Source of the DNA: Eucommia ulmoides
Taxonomy: Eukaryota; Streptophyta; Magnoliopsida; Garryales; Eucommiaceae
Direction: 5' to 3'
DNA: 64,000 bases
Assembly (NCBI GenBank): GCA_016647705.1
Contig: CM028335.1
Span: 20,314,905 to 20,378,904 of the forward strand
Under the pieces are notes generated by a model. The model was not told where the DNA came from. It made no database searches and worked only from the letters and a program-made list of their open reading frames with translations. Made by a program: the position numbers and the translations under genes. Shown here in pieces: positions 11,057-23,235 of this stretch (position 1 is its first letter; each line of letters begins with the position of its first letter).

Positions 11057-11329
11057 AGAAGACCCATCAAATTGAAAAAATTAGAGAAAATCGTTTACAA
11101 TGGTTTGGGCATGTGTATAGAAGACCCGTAGAAGTACTAGTGAGAAAATGCGATTTAGTTCAAGTGCAAGGGACTACTAGAGAGAAAGGTAGACCTAAGA
11201 AGACGTTGGACGAGACTATTAGAATTTATTTGATAATATTAAACATGACTAAGGGGATAGTCTTTGATCAATCACTATGGCATAAACAAATTAATATAGC
11301 CGATCCTACATAAGTGGGACAAAGACTTA
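11057..11329 (+). mobile_element. 5'-truncated non-LTR retrotransposon tail with 18-bp target duplication
   Basis: The plus strand reads EKIRENRLQWFGHVYRRPVE, then REKGRPKKTLDETIR and WHKQINIADPT before a TAA at 11311-11313. This is the well-known C-terminal tail of plant non-LTR reverse transcriptases (RTE/L1-like). The insert is bounded by a perfect direct repeat TATATTTATGAATTACAT at 11039-11056 and 11330-11347. It ends just after the stop in ACAAAGACTT without an A-tail, which fits an RTE-type element better than L1. Only the last 80 or so codons are present, the usual result of incomplete reverse transcription. Confidence 0.85.
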
Positions 11330-11347
11330 TATATTTATGAATTACAT

Positions 11348-12849
11348 TAAATACTTGAACCTAATTCATCAAAATTAATTTATTTTCATAGATTTATAAT
11401 TGTCTTGAAAAACTCTATGAAATAATTGTGTCTTAGGTGACCTAAGTTCTTAAAATATTTTTTATTATTTTTTTAATGATCTAAAGTATTTTAAAAAATG
11501 ACTCCAAAATTAAATTGATTAAAACCAAGAGTTCAAAATGGTTTGTAAGTTTGATTATACATGTTTCGAGAAGGTGTTAGACATTACAAGAAGTCCAATT
11601 AAAAATTGGTGATTTAACATTCATGTGAGTGTAATTAATCGAAGTTAACTTAAAAAAGAAAAAGAAAATTGTAAATAATATTTTTTATTTTTTTATTTTT
11701 TTTTGTTTTGTTTTGTGAAATGTTTTCCAATACGATCAATTGTTAAATATGTAAAAATAACAAATTATTCCCGGGAAGGAGTCTTATTCAATAAATACCT
11801 CTTTGATCTAAAAAAGTTTTATCTAAAATGAATGAAATGTGACGAACTAACTATGTATCTACAATGTCTATATGGTTAATATGACCACTCCTAACTATAT
11901 ATATTTGTCAAAAGAAATTATGGACATTATTTTTTAAATACCTTTGATCAGTGAGAAAATACCGTCTAAATGATCCTATATGAGATGATGAAATACATGA
12001 TTTATATCTAATGAAGACATAAAAAATAAGAACAAAATAAAATAAGTTGGAAAGTTTGTTTTAAAATCCTAATTTCTAAATGATATGAATGACATGACAT
12101 GTAATTTTCTTTAAGAAAATATTTTTAATATAGTTTCAGTATAAAAGATACGATTTCCAAGTAAAGAGATGATTATGAGCCTACACGGAATCTAGTGAAT
12201 GCAAAGTTTCAAGGATTTCTCTGAAAAAAATAAAAAATAAATAAATGTGAACAAGATATCTATCACTTCATGTCCAATTGAGTATAAAACCTTTTGGGAT
12301 TTTTAATTATAGACCTTAAGAGAGGTAAAACTTACAAAATAAATCTCCAATTACCTTATATAAATTTTTTAAACCCTTCAAATTCTTAGAAAAAGGTTTA
12401 CATTGTTTGCCCTTATATTTTGACTGTATTTACAACATATTGCCACTTAGTGCTCTGTAGAAGCGTAAGGTAGTATGGGAACGATCACTTCCCAAAAATA
12501 ACACATCTCTAAAATAGATTGGTTGCTGCGCCGCAATTCTTTGTTGTAGGATTAAAAACTAAACCATCGATTTAATCTAACGAAAATCCTCTTTCTACTG
12601 ATGTAAGTTTCAAGTTTTTTGGTTGAAAAATGCGATTTTGAGAACGTTCATTATCGATGTTTCGCCGACACAATGTTTGTAATCGACTATTGTTTCCTAA
12701 AATATCGCAAACCCTAAACCCGCTAATCAAGCACCCTACCATATAGGGCTCTGTGTATGTAAATAATTGCTAGTTGCCATAAACCATTCGGTCTTCTCGC
12801 TAGAACAGTTGAAAACCCACCTCTCTGTTGAAATGGTGCTTCTTCTCAA
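11348..12849. other. AT-rich spacer, nothing recognised
   Basis: No coding similarity, RNA gene or clear repeat was seen. The left terminal repeat of the MULE may lie in the last few hundred bases (about 12430-12850), but I could not match it to any sequence near 36950-37500 in reverse complement. Confidence 0.4.
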
Positions 12850-12857
12850 GGAAAAGA

Positions 12858-12935
12858 ATGGCGAAAACATCTGAAACTCAGCCCTCGCTAACGCGGAAGA
12901 GAGTGAATCCAGAACATTCACAAAGTCAGTTGTGA
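12858..12935 (+). CDS. Possible first exon of the MULE Ulp1-type gene
   Basis: A short ATG frame reads MAKTSETQPSLTRKRVNPEH and stops shortly after. It is basic and Ser/Thr-rich, lies about 0.9 kb before the first sure exon of the Ulp1-type gene, and is preceded by a leader-like stretch. No clean splice donor is obvious. The assignment is inference. Confidence 0.25.
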   Translation: MAKTSETQPSLTRKRVNPEHSQSQL

Positions 12936-13259
12936 TTGTTCACCCTCCGATTAAGACGATAGTATTGTGAATGGTCACTATTCATAATTGGGGCCTTCTT
13001 TTTGGGATTGTTTTCATAAATTGTGGTTATTTAGCTATATACATGCTTTAGATGCTGATATTGTGCAATAAAATACAATGGTCCCACGGTTTTATACTTT
13101 TGAGTGTTTGCATTTTGTATGTGGAATGTTCTTGTGGATCATATTTGGGGGGACCCTTTTTATAAAGTAATATATTTGATTATGGAATATTCAAACAATT
13201 AAAAATGAGTAGTCACGGATAGGTAAACCGACTGATATTCTTTTTGTCAATATTTCTTC

Positions 13260-13720
13260 CCCAATTCATACTGTTTGTGTATGTTCATGTTCTTGTGTGT
13301 GTCGACATTATTGTTACATGTTCTGTTTTTTGGTTAATTGTAAGATGTTTGTGAATGTTTCGCATGTGGATGTTGTATATTTGTGTGAAATATATGTCTG
13401 GTAAAAATGTTGTATTTTGTAGTTGTATGTTTTTTCTTCTATGAATGTACATACAGGAATCCACTGTTGTTGTTTATGTTAATTTTTGTGAATGTTCAAA
13501 CTGATGTGATAGAAAATATCCAATTGATGGATTTGTGAATATGTACACATTTTATGAATGTCCATGAACATTGTGAATGTTTATGACCACTTTGTGAATG
13601 TCCATAAATGCAATGTGAAATGGGCATTCGAGAGTCCCGTTCGTTAGACGTTTTTTTGAATGTCCATACGCTTGTGAAATGTCCATAAAATCCTATGAAA
13701 TCCATACTATTGTGTTTTTC
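13260..13720. repeat. Cluster of (A/G)TGAATGT(T/C)CA words
   Basis: Within about 450 bases the word GTGAATGT or ATGAATGT followed by TC, CC or TT recurs around ten times (for example near 13344, 13444, 13488, 13553, 13575, 13597 and 13655), some with an inverted partner (GAATGTCCATGAACATTG). The same word recurs on both MULE arms, so I read it as an internal feature of the MULE's non-coding DNA. Confidence 0.6.
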
Positions 13721-13804
13721 TGATTAAGAATGATAAATGCATTTGCAATATCCATTTTAGGGATGTGTGTTGACATTTTCTGCGAATGGTCTGCAGCGTT
13801 ATAG

Positions 13805-16800
13805 AATGTTAAACCAAAAAAGGAAAATAAGTCTCAATATCAGAGCAAGCCATTTTCGTATCGTTGTAATCTCAAACAAACGGTCGATTTGCTTGAGGAA
13901 TGCAAGCTCAACAAGAAACATAAGGAATTGTTGTCAAGAACGCCATTTGTAAACATATCTGAGACATTGTGCGATAGTAAATTATTGTTGAAAAATGTTC
14001 AAAAGAATGATGGCCTAATAGAGAGAGTGATTGCGAGCTACAATCCGTCTAGGAAGACATTCAGATTGGGGGATAAACATGTTAGGATGACACCACTTGA
14101 TATCCAAGTGATACTCAGGCTGCTTTTGGAGGACGCCTTGGTCGTGCAAAATCGATAGACGCGGGCTGACTCTGCATTCCTCAGTAAGCTAAATTATCAA
14201 CCCCGCGAGTTCGGTGTCACATTTCTTAAAACGATGATAAAAAAGAGAGTGATGAAAACAAGTGAAGAAAATGTGCAAGATACGGTGAAACTCATTTGTT
14301 TGTACCTGCTGACGACATGTTTCTTCGCAACCACAGGTCAACAGGTGCCCAAGTTGTTGTTGCGTTATATTGAGAACATTGACGAGATATCGAACTACAA
14401 TTGGCCGCATTTGATCTACACAGATTTGGAAACTAGTATTAGGAAGTCATACATGGAACCAACATTGGTAACAAGATATGTCATTGCGTTGCAGGTAGTT
14501 ACTGTTTTCAAAACACATCTTGCTATCAAATTAGTGACTGTTTCTTTATGTGATTTTTTATGCTCATTGCATATGAATTATGGACATTCTTAATAGCGTG
14601 AATGTTCTCTTTGTTTGATACATATTCTGTTTTTCATTAAATGCTAGTACTAGTTGTGTGAACACAATACATTGATCAAACCAATGGATGAGAGGGAGTT
14701 TAGCGTTTCAAGAATGCAAAGATGGTGATTGACCACCTATACTAATACGATTGAATTGATGCCGATGACACACTTACCAAATCATCAAGTACAATCATGG
14801 TTTGCTTGTGTTTACACATTTGTTTTTATATTTTGAATGTTTGGTTCACGGGATCTTAAATTGATCACGTTAAACTTGTGTTCAGGTGAAACGTTGCATT
14901 ACGGAAGAAACGTTGACTAAGATTCAATTAGAGATCACTGCGAGCCATGATAGTGACGAATATTACGTCGTACAAGAAACACCGGTGGACGTGATACAAA
15001 AAATCGACAAAGGGAAAACAACCAATGATCGAAGATGATGCAGATGTTGGTGTTATGATTGATAACCTCATGACCACATATATCAACCCCATCAACCTCC
15101 CCATCAACCCCATCCTTACCCAATCAAAAAAGGTAACAACGGGACCGACATCTACCGTGCTATAGATGAAATGCAAAAAGACTACTATATGAGGAAGTTA
15201 GAGGTGGAAGAAAGAAATGAGGCTCTCCTAAAAGTTTTGGTGAATATAACGATAAAAAACATAAATTAACAGACTGAGATTGCCGATTTGGCCACTGCAC
15301 TTACAAGCCAACAGGACTAGTACACGAGAGATATGGATGTTCTCAATGAGAAAATTGCAGCTCTCTAAAGGGAGCAAGATACATTGGTTATCGAGATAGG
15401 CGTCCACGAAATCATGCAGAAACATAGGGATCAATCGGTTAATGCCAAACTTGAGAAACTTAAAAAGAGGTGCCAAGATCTCGAACTAGAAGTAAAGGTT
15501 GTAGATCAGATTGTTAAAGAGGTGAAAGAGTCGTAAAAGACTGGTCGTAGAAGCTACATTTTGAAACTTAAGGATCTTGCGATAAAAAACAAGGAGTTGG
15601 AGGACCAACTAAGCAGATGCAGGTGTGGCTGCAAAGCCCCCGCTGGTTCTGACCATCTCGCCCCTGTTGGATCCCTAGTAGCTGAAAATTCCACACCATC
15701 TGTAGCGACTTTGAAACGCACTTCGTCTTCCAGTACAGTTGAAAAAACATCTCGTCCCCAACGTCGTGAAAAGGTGGAAATCATCGATGCAGACCCAATT
15801 ACAATGATCATACCTGAAGATGACGACGTAGTAGATGTGACTCCAACTCCACGTTTGACGTGTCCACCCAAACCAAATTATCACAATACGCCAAAGGTCA
15901 GTTCCATGATAAAGCATGTAAAGTAGAGGGTGCGAAATGAATGTAATTTGGGCAGCGATTACATGTATACGAAGACAAAAGGTAAGGGAAACAATATGGA
16001 AGAAAACGACCCCATTGATGTCGACCAGCTGCTTGAGATGGATTTTGAGGACACCATAAAAATGCCCATTCGAAAACGATCAAATGTAGCAATGATTCTC
16101 GTCGATCGAGATTGGGAGTTGTTGCAATTGATACATAATAAAGAGGGTAACGGGTATGTGATATGAACATTTACATATATGATTTTTTTGTTCAAGCGAC
16201 ATATGTACTCTAATTGCATAAACCACATTTATTTTTTAGTACAGTGTATTTGTCTGAGGCGACGAGAGGCCAACGTCAACATTCACTTGCGGTGATGCGA
16301 TATGCCTACTTCAAGGCAAGAAAGTTGCTAATAATGTATGACATATTAACAACCGGTTTTGTTTAAGAATAAACGTTCACAAAGTTACACATCCCCCCAA
16401 AATTGGTTGTTGTTACTATATATATGAATGTTAATTATTGCAATCATTTGTTGGTCAAATTAGGTTATCGATTCTTTTGCCAAATTCTTGAAAATACGGA
16501 TGTAGACGATCAATACCATACGCGTGACAAATGGTGTGGAAATGTTGGACCAGTCAAAGTTTGCGATCTCATGTGTATGGGTATGCTGCAGATTCGTAAA
16601 TTGTACACTATTAATGACATCGGTATTAAAATATCTTTGTGGTATGTAGACTATCCTCAAGAAAAAATAGCAAAAACTCTTGGATCATATACACACAACA
16701 ATCAAAGATGCATTCATTCACAAATGTCAATACTTGTTATTCCCCATAAATTTAGATGGACGGCATGCGTACGCAAATCATTGGACGTTGTTGGTACTTG

Positions 16801-17298
16801 ATATAATAGGAAAAAAATTGACGTTCTATAACTCCATTCTTCCTAGAGACCCAACGTCTGACCAGTATTTTAAAGATGCCCGGTATGTTACAAAAAATTC
16901 TTAATTTCTAATTCAATTTTTTTGCAAACAATTTGTGCTGAAAAAAAGTTAATTAATGTGAATGTTGACAGAAAAGTGCCATTGAGTCGTTTATCAGCAA
17001 ACGAATCCTTCACAGCTAGGGGCATGCCCCCCTTGAACAATGTCTTCAAACCCCGCAGCATAAGGGATCGTACGTATACACAAATAATTTTAACGTTGCC
17101 AAACTATTTTTATGTAATCGTACGAATCCACTTTGTCTTCTGCAATTGACAGGACCGAATGTGGTATGTATGTGATGTATATAATGCTACAGTACACTGA
17201 GAATAAACCTGTCGCAATGAAGTTGAAAGCCAAAGATATGAGAAACATACGCAAAACAGTCATCCATTACTTGTTGAACGATTGGAAGCGAACTTGAT
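13805..17298 (+). pseudogene. MULE-borne Ulp1-like cysteine protease gene, decayed, multi-exon
   Basis: Ulp1-type proteases cleave SUMO or related modifiers; transposon-borne copies have no settled role. A likely exon (13805-14494) follows a TATAG acceptor and ends CAG|GTAGTT. It reads VDLLEECKLNKKHKELL and FRLGDKHVRMTPLDIQVIL, like the mobile-domain half of plant Ulp1 fusion proteins. A TAG at 14156-14158 interrupts it. The middle (about 14890-15930) is charged and coiled-coil-like, with further stops. The protease core lies at about 16680-17298: NHWTLLVLD supplies the catalytic His, and after a probable intron (about 17070-17150) RTECGMYVMYIML supplies the catalytic Cys. The usual YDSL Asp position reads YNSI, so the Asp may be lost. 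The gene ends HYLLNDWKRT-stop. The family call is firm; the exon map is approximate. Confidence 0.75.
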
Positions 17299-17689
17299 CA
17301 TTATCAGCTGCAAGACTAAGGAAGAAACATGACGGGGCTAGCTGATGGCGTAAAAAATACCAAAGAACTGGCAGATTTTGTTTTGCATGCCGTCTATATT
17401 TTTGGGTTGGTTTTTTATTATGGATACAGTTTGCGTATTTGTAGTGTTTTTGGTTGTTTTGTTTTTTTGGATCTATAACACGTATAATGGTGTAAGTTGG
17501 TTAATGCACGGTGTGTTAACCGTTATTACTAGGTTATAAGCTATGAATGTTCATGCTATGTTTTTGGGGATTTTTGGAATGAATATTTCGACGTTCTTGA
17601 TTATACCATATGTTATGGCGGATGATTTATACCAGATGTAAACACAAAAAAAAAAAAAAAAATGTTTTTTGCGATTAATGAACGTAAGC

Positions 17690-17994
17690 ATATGGTGTTA
17701 TTACCATGATATGGTTAGTTGTGTGTGTGAAAGTTCAACACAGAGAAATGAATGTTCAAATGTGAAAACGTTTACAAGAAAGGTAGTGAAAATGTGCTAT
17801 GCAGTTAAATGAAAAAATATATAATTGCCAAAAAAAAAACCCAAAAATCAAGGATATATATATATATATTCACCCAATACTTATATAAATGTTTCATCAA
17901 AAAAAAAGGGAAAAAAAAAGGATTGCTCGTGCGAACTGTTGTTTCTGAATGCTCATACCATCAAATGTAAACATTCAGATTTGACGTGATCATA
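17690..17994. repeat. MULE-internal direct repeat, left copy (right copy about 30988-31225)
   Basis: The order of words CATATGGTGT, TGGTTAGTTGTGTGTG, AAAATGTGCTATGCAGT and a terminal A-rich run before GATTG recurs to the right of the copia insertion (CATGGTGTATTG, TTAGGTTAGCTATGTG, AAAATGTGCTATGCAGT, A-run, GATTG). The copies have drifted apart. The copia element inserted at the start of the second copy. Confidence 0.6.
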
Positions 17995-18019
17995 TGGTGT
18001 GTTGGCCCAGTGAGCTACC

Positions 18020-19329
18020 TGATGAGTAGTTTATTTATCAATAAATCAAGTACTTTTAGATTCAAATATTTGAATGTTTTCAAGCACTTTTGTTAGTTTA
18101 ATGTGTTTTTGTATTGTTTTATAGGTTTTTGAATAAATAGGTAAAAAGAGGCAAAGTCGGTACAGGTGTAGTAACTTCAAGTCCAATGTTTAACATGATT
18201 CCATTAAATTTTGGAAAAACTCAAAACATGTCAGTTGTGTATAATTTTCTTAGGGTTCCATAGGTTTTTGAATCATCTAAATCGGAGTTCGGACGAGAAA
18301 GTTACAACCAAAATACCAAAATGTGTCACCGCCGCTGCGGTGACACCACCGCCGCAGCGGTCAAACAGAAGAGTTGCTAAACTCTCTGCATTTTGGGAGA
18401 TAATTTTGGACATTTTTGGAGCTTCTTGATCAAATACCAAATAGGAGAACATTTTGATGAAGTAGAAACAAGATCGGAGCGGTTTCGGCGAAAGTGGAAC
18501 ACCCCACTCTTAAGATTTTCTTTCCTTTCTTCATGTCTCTCTTTGTTCTTAAATTTTCATGTTGTATAATGTTGTTTTTCTATTCAAATCTTGAATATTT
18601 TGTAATGATCTTGTATAGCTAAACATATGTTATTTAAGGGTTGATTAGTTAATGAAAATATTGTTTGTTTGAATCCGTGTTTCGTGATCGGTTGTTCGTC
18701 TTTATCCGATTGTGTTTACCATTTTATTACAATCTTGATATTCATGTTATAGTATTAGGGTTGGTTTTGAGAATACGAGGTTTGACACTGGGGAGAGATA
18801 ACCCCGGATTCAGACTAGGGTTAAACACATCATACCAATCTAACGATTCGGGAGGGCCTTAGAAAGTGTGCAAATCCATGAGGTTGGGTCAAGACTCATG
18901 TCACTAAGGGTCGTATAGACATTGAGAGGGACTTTGGCGTTGACGCAAAGTCGTATATTCACTCACTTTACACTCGAGAGAGTTAGTGAGCAAGTTTACG
19001 ATACTTAGATTATCGGATAGTTTGAATGTCGTTAATGTAAACTAGACTAAAACGAACAAGTTTAATTGAACAAAGTCAATGCCTAAATAATTTATTCCCC
19101 TAACCATCATCATTAGTATTATAATTTAATTAGTTATTAGTTTAGTTAATATTCTTAAAACAAAAACCCAAAATTCAATCGCCCAGATAAAATCTGGTTA
19201 TGACAATCGCGGTACTTAGCGACGATCTAATCTAATCCCTGTGGATACGAAAACCCTACTCATTCACTATTCTATAAAACTTGACCCGCATACTTGTGGT
19301 GAAAGTGGCGACGTAAAATTCCACCACCA
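18020..19329 (+). repeat. 5' LTR of the nested gypsy element
   Basis: A 1310-bp LTR. It carries paired GC-rich hairpin words CACCGCCGCTGCGGTG and ACCGCCGCAGCGGTC (about 18329-18361) and a downstream segment with GACACTGGGGAGAGATAACC (about 18784) that recurs in all members of this LTR family in the window. Confidence 0.88.
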
Positions 19330-19335
19330 AATTTT

Positions 19336-19353
19336 TGGCGCCGTTGCCGGGGA
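19336..19353 (+). other. tRNA-Asp primer-binding site
   Basis: TGGCGCCGTTGCCGGGGA lies six bases after the end of the 5' LTR and matches the complement of the 3' end of plant tRNA-Asp (GTC), the primer of Athila/Tat gypsy elements. A worn version (TGGTGCTATTGCTGGGGA) occupies the same place in the related element at about 48175. Confidence 0.9.
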
Positions 19354-19478
19354 TTTGTTTTTAGATTATTGTTGATATTTTGAGTAAATAACTTGATTTT
19401 AATTTAGGCATTTCTTTTGTTTAGAATTTTTTGTTTGTAGTTTTTTTTTTTTTTATTTCTTATACAAGGTACTTGAAG

Positions 19479-20135
19479 ATGTTAGATCGACGAGTATTGA
19501 TGTATTTCTTTCAACAAGATTCCGAGCCATTTTATTACGCTTGGGATCGTTACAACGAGCTGCTATTCCAGTTTCCGAATCATGGATTCCCCAGAGAATG
19601 TGAACTCCTAAATTTTCTCGACGGGTTATTAGCCGCAACCAGAACATGGCTGGAAGGAGGAAACAATACTTCCTATTTCTACGACCTAACCGCAGACGAA
19701 GTCATTTGGTCATTAGAGGAATTGGCGGCATTTGATTATGAAAGTTGGAATTATTCACCAAGTCACCAAAACTTAGGGAATTTTTCCAAAACCATGGCGC
19801 CATAGATTGGCACTCCAATTCAAGATGTGGAGTATTCCCCTGCCTTGGAGGAAATGCTCGCTACCATTATAGGAGAGACTCAAATATTCTTGAGGAAAAC
19901 ACATGATCGACTCAACGAGCACGAGGATTGTCTTGATTATATTGAAACGGTCTGTGCCGACATCGATGCGGCCATAACGTCTCTGCAGACGCAAATCAGT
20001 CAGCTTATCTGCTTTGTTGGGGCCGAGTCAGATGTAGTGGCACTAAGAGGCGAACAAATCACATCCGAATATGAAAGCCACCGTGAGGAACCGAATACAA
20101 ACGGAAGGCACTTGAGTGAGATCAAAGACGATTAA
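19479..20135 (+). pseudogene. Gag-like region of the nested gypsy element (fossil)
   Basis: Starts at ATG 19479 with MLDRRVLMYFFQQDSE. FYYAWDRYNELLFQFPNHGF and LNFLDGLLAATRTWLEGG, followed by DEVIWSLEELAAF, match the retrotransposon gag pattern (YeAWeRYkdLL, hGl...l..FydGL, ...L.elA) of Athila/Tat elements. A second stretch to 20135 (VEYSPALEEMLATIIG, LDYIETVCADIDAAITSLQ) is helical and gag-tail-like. No pol follows. Confidence 0.75.
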
Positions 20136-22046
20136 GCTAATTGAGAGAGAACCCAAGTGTGGATTGGGGATGGAGATTCACATATTAAACGTTGTGAGTT
20201 TTCATCGTTTGAATTCTAGTTGGTGATGCCGCACTCGATCCAAGATAATCACATCTATGAGGATCCGATGTGGCTCACCTATTATATTCTGTTTCCAGCT
20301 CAGTACATTCATATTTCCCAAGCACATGAGACGAAACTGGATTGAGTTGAAAGCTTGGGCAATCAATACCAAATCTCACCAGTCTTGAGGGCATTCTGAA
20401 TTAAGACCCGTATGTGGTGTTGTTTGACACATACTACTAGCGGAAGTTGCTCTTTGACGAGCCCTTCGTCGTGTCAAGTCGACTACCTTAAATCAGGCGC
20501 TTCTTGGGAGGCAACCCAAGGAAAAAAATAAATTAGATCCATCTCCGCCAACTTGATTTGGAGGCGAGATTCTCTCGCCTCCCAGGTACGTGTTTTAAAC
20601 CCCCGTTTTCATTATAATGCTTTATGCTTTCATTGGGATCTCTGATGGGACATTGAGGACACTGCTTGTTCTTAAGTTTCGGTAGTGATGTGTAGTATGT
20701 TTAGTATATGTTAGTATTGATAGTTATGTTGTTTTGTTTTTATTGTGTGCATGTTTGTTTAGGTTAGTTGTTATGTGCTGAGTTTTGACTTCGTCTGGGC
20801 CATTACCCGATGATGAGTCTGTCCCCTGATTGTTTATTGAGGTCGAGTGTAAAGCTCATTCAAGTGTATTCTGTGTGCTTGACGTATCATTTTAGTAAAA
20901 ATTATTGTAGATCCTAAATACATGAGCACGTAAACTCATTGTATAACTGTCCAATTTATTTGAAAACGATTATTTGTCACCCAAATTCATGACAATAGGG
21001 ATTCTAGAACTTGATTTGGGAGAAATTCGAGGTGAAATCCTAGGCAAGGTAGTTTGAGAGATATGATTTAGGCATTCGTTTTTATTGCTTGAGCCTTTGA
21101 AACTTACCTTGTTAAATATTTATCCCTCGTTACCCTATCAAACCCTAAAAACCATTTCAATTCTGAACACTTAACTAATACCATGGCCGATAAAACTTCT
21201 TACCAAACCTATATCGCTTAACCGAAGGCACAAATTTGAGTGAATCAAGTTAGCATTCATGTATGCTACTTAATGTGAGTGGTTGAGTTTAGGGTGAACT
21301 TTTAAATTGGTTCGATATTCGAGTACTCACTTGTATTTTTTTTTTCTTTCATTTCAACCACACCCATGAAATTGTAATAATCGAATAAGTTTGGGGATGT
21401 GGTTCATTGAAAAAAAAATGTATATACGATTTTATTTTCCGTTTCTTTTGACAAGTGAGTACAACATTATTAAATGATTGTTCAGAGTTGTTTCAATTTT
21501 ATCTGTGGGGTTTCGAGTGTGAGAGTGCCCAGCATGTGCCTCAGGTATCGTCAAGTTAACGATGTTAACGTGTTTTCTATTTCCGATATACCCTTGGCCA
21601 TTTTTCTAAAATCGAACCAAGTCCTAATGATCTTTTTGAATTTCTGAGCTTACATTAGTGGAGAATAGAACCTAGTCAAGCTTTTGGATTCCCTATACCT
21701 TTTTTGTTTTAGTCATGATCTTATTTGGTGGATAATCCAATCCGATCGGCGGATAGTTGTATAATTGAGTTTTATCACGCACACATTGATAGGATCTAGA
21801 ATAACGCTTACTATCATCGAATGTTGAAATTCTAGAACACCACATGGTGGGTTTTATTCTTGAACTTGATAGGATTGGGTGCCGGTGAGGGAAAAATCAT
21901 TTGGCCGGTAGATGATATTCAAAATTTGCACATTATTGTTTTTAGTGTTTTTCGTTTTGAGTTTTTAATTTCGTAATTAGTTGTTGTATTTTCTTGTTTG
22001 TGTGTTTTTGTTTGAGGACAAACAAACGTTTGAGTTTGGGAGTATT
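20136..22046 (+). other. Conserved non-coding interior of the gag-only gypsy family
   Basis: No frame of interest, yet long parts match the interior of the related element at 48360-50060. Examples are GCGAGATTCTCTCGCCTC (about 20569; near 48558), CCATTACCCGATGATGA against CCGTTATCCGATGACGA (20801; 48820), and the AATAAGTTTGGGG box (21384; 49383). Shared non-coding sequence between two elements lacking pol suggests retained cis functions such as packaging. Confidence 0.6.
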
Positions 22047-23235
22047 TGATGAGTGGTTTATTTACCAATAAATCAAGTACTTTTAAATTCAAATATTTGT
22101 GTGTTTTCAAGCACTTTTGTTAGTTTAATGTGTTTTTGTATTGTTTTATAGGTTTTTGAATAAATGGGTGAAAAGAGGCAAAGTCGGTACAGGTATAGTA
22201 ACGTCAAGGCTAATTTTGAACACAATTCCATTTGATTTTGTGAAAACACAAAACAAGAACGTTGTATATCGTTTTCTTAGCATTCCATAAGTTTTTGAAT
22301 CACCTCAATCGGAATTCGGACGAGAAAGTTATAGCAAAAATACCAAAAGGTATCACCGCCGCAGTGGTGACACCACCGCAAACAGCAGAAAGTTGCTAAA
22401 CTCTCAATATTTGGGATATTTTGTGATATTTGTTGATCCCTATATCATATCCTCTTCTTCAAAACACCCTAGAATGTTTTGGGAGATAATTTTGGACATT
22501 TTTGGAGCTTCTTTATTAAAGACTAAGGAGGAGAACACATTTTGATGAAGTAGAAACAAGATTGGAGCGGTTTCGGCGGAAGTGGAACACCCCACTATTA
22601 CGATGTTATTTCCTTTCTTAATTTGTCTCTTTGTTCTTAAATTTTCATGCTTGTTATGGTATTAGGGTTGGTTTTGAGAATATGAGATTTGACACTCGGG
22701 AGAGGTAACCCCGGATTTGGACTAGGGTTAAACACATCATGACGATCTAACGACTCGGGAAGTCATTAGAAAGTGTGTAATCCATGAGGTTGGGTCAAGA
22801 CTCATGTGACTAAGGGTCTTATAGACGTTGAGGTGGACTTCAGCATTGATGCGAAGTCATATATTCGCTCACTTTACACATGGGAGAGGTAATGAGCGAG
22901 TTTACGATACCTAGATATCGGATAGTTTGAATGCCGTTAATGTAAACTAAACTAAAACAAACACGTTTAAGTGAAAGAAGTTAATCCCTAAATAATTTAT
23001 TCCCCTGAACGTCATCATTAGTATTATAATTTAATTTGTTATTAGTTTAGTTTATATTCTTAAAACAAAAACCCAAAATTCAATCGCCTAGATAAAATCC
23101 GGTAATGACAATCCCGGTACTTAGCAACAATCTAATCCAATCCCTATGGATACGATAACCCTACTCATTCACTATTCTATAAAACTTTACCAGTACATTT
23201 TGCGGTGAAAGTGGGGACGTAAAATTCTGCCACCA
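22047..23235 (+). repeat. 3' LTR of the nested gypsy element
   Basis: A 1189-bp LTR starting TGATGAGTGGTTTATTTA and ending CCACCA. It aligns with 18020-19329, with fewer GC-hairpin words. The difference in length between the two LTRs shows drift since insertion. Confidence 0.88.

Larger units (their letters stand above)
18020..23235 (+). mobile_element. Ty3-gypsy element (Athila/Tat-type primer site), gag only, nested in the copia LTR
   Basis: LTRs at 18020-19329 and 22047-23235 both start TGATGAGT(A/G)GTTTATTTA and end in CCACCA. Right after the first comes TGGCGCCGTTGCCGGGGA (19336-19353), the exact complement of the plant tRNA-Asp 3' end and the primer site of Athila/Tat gypsy elements. 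Before the second is a GAGTTTGGGAGTAT purine tract. The element sits in the copia LTR with a near-duplication (CTACC before, TTACC after). The only protein signal is a gag-like region. No protease, RT or integrase can be seen in the 2.7-kb interior, so this looks like a non-autonomous (LARD-like) family moved by proteins of another element. It is broken and moderately old. Confidence 0.85.

Noticed and set aside
14928-15871. Several minus-strand frames opposite the Ulp1-type gene
   Set aside because: They are antisense to the plus-strand coiled-coil region, which has the better protein pattern.
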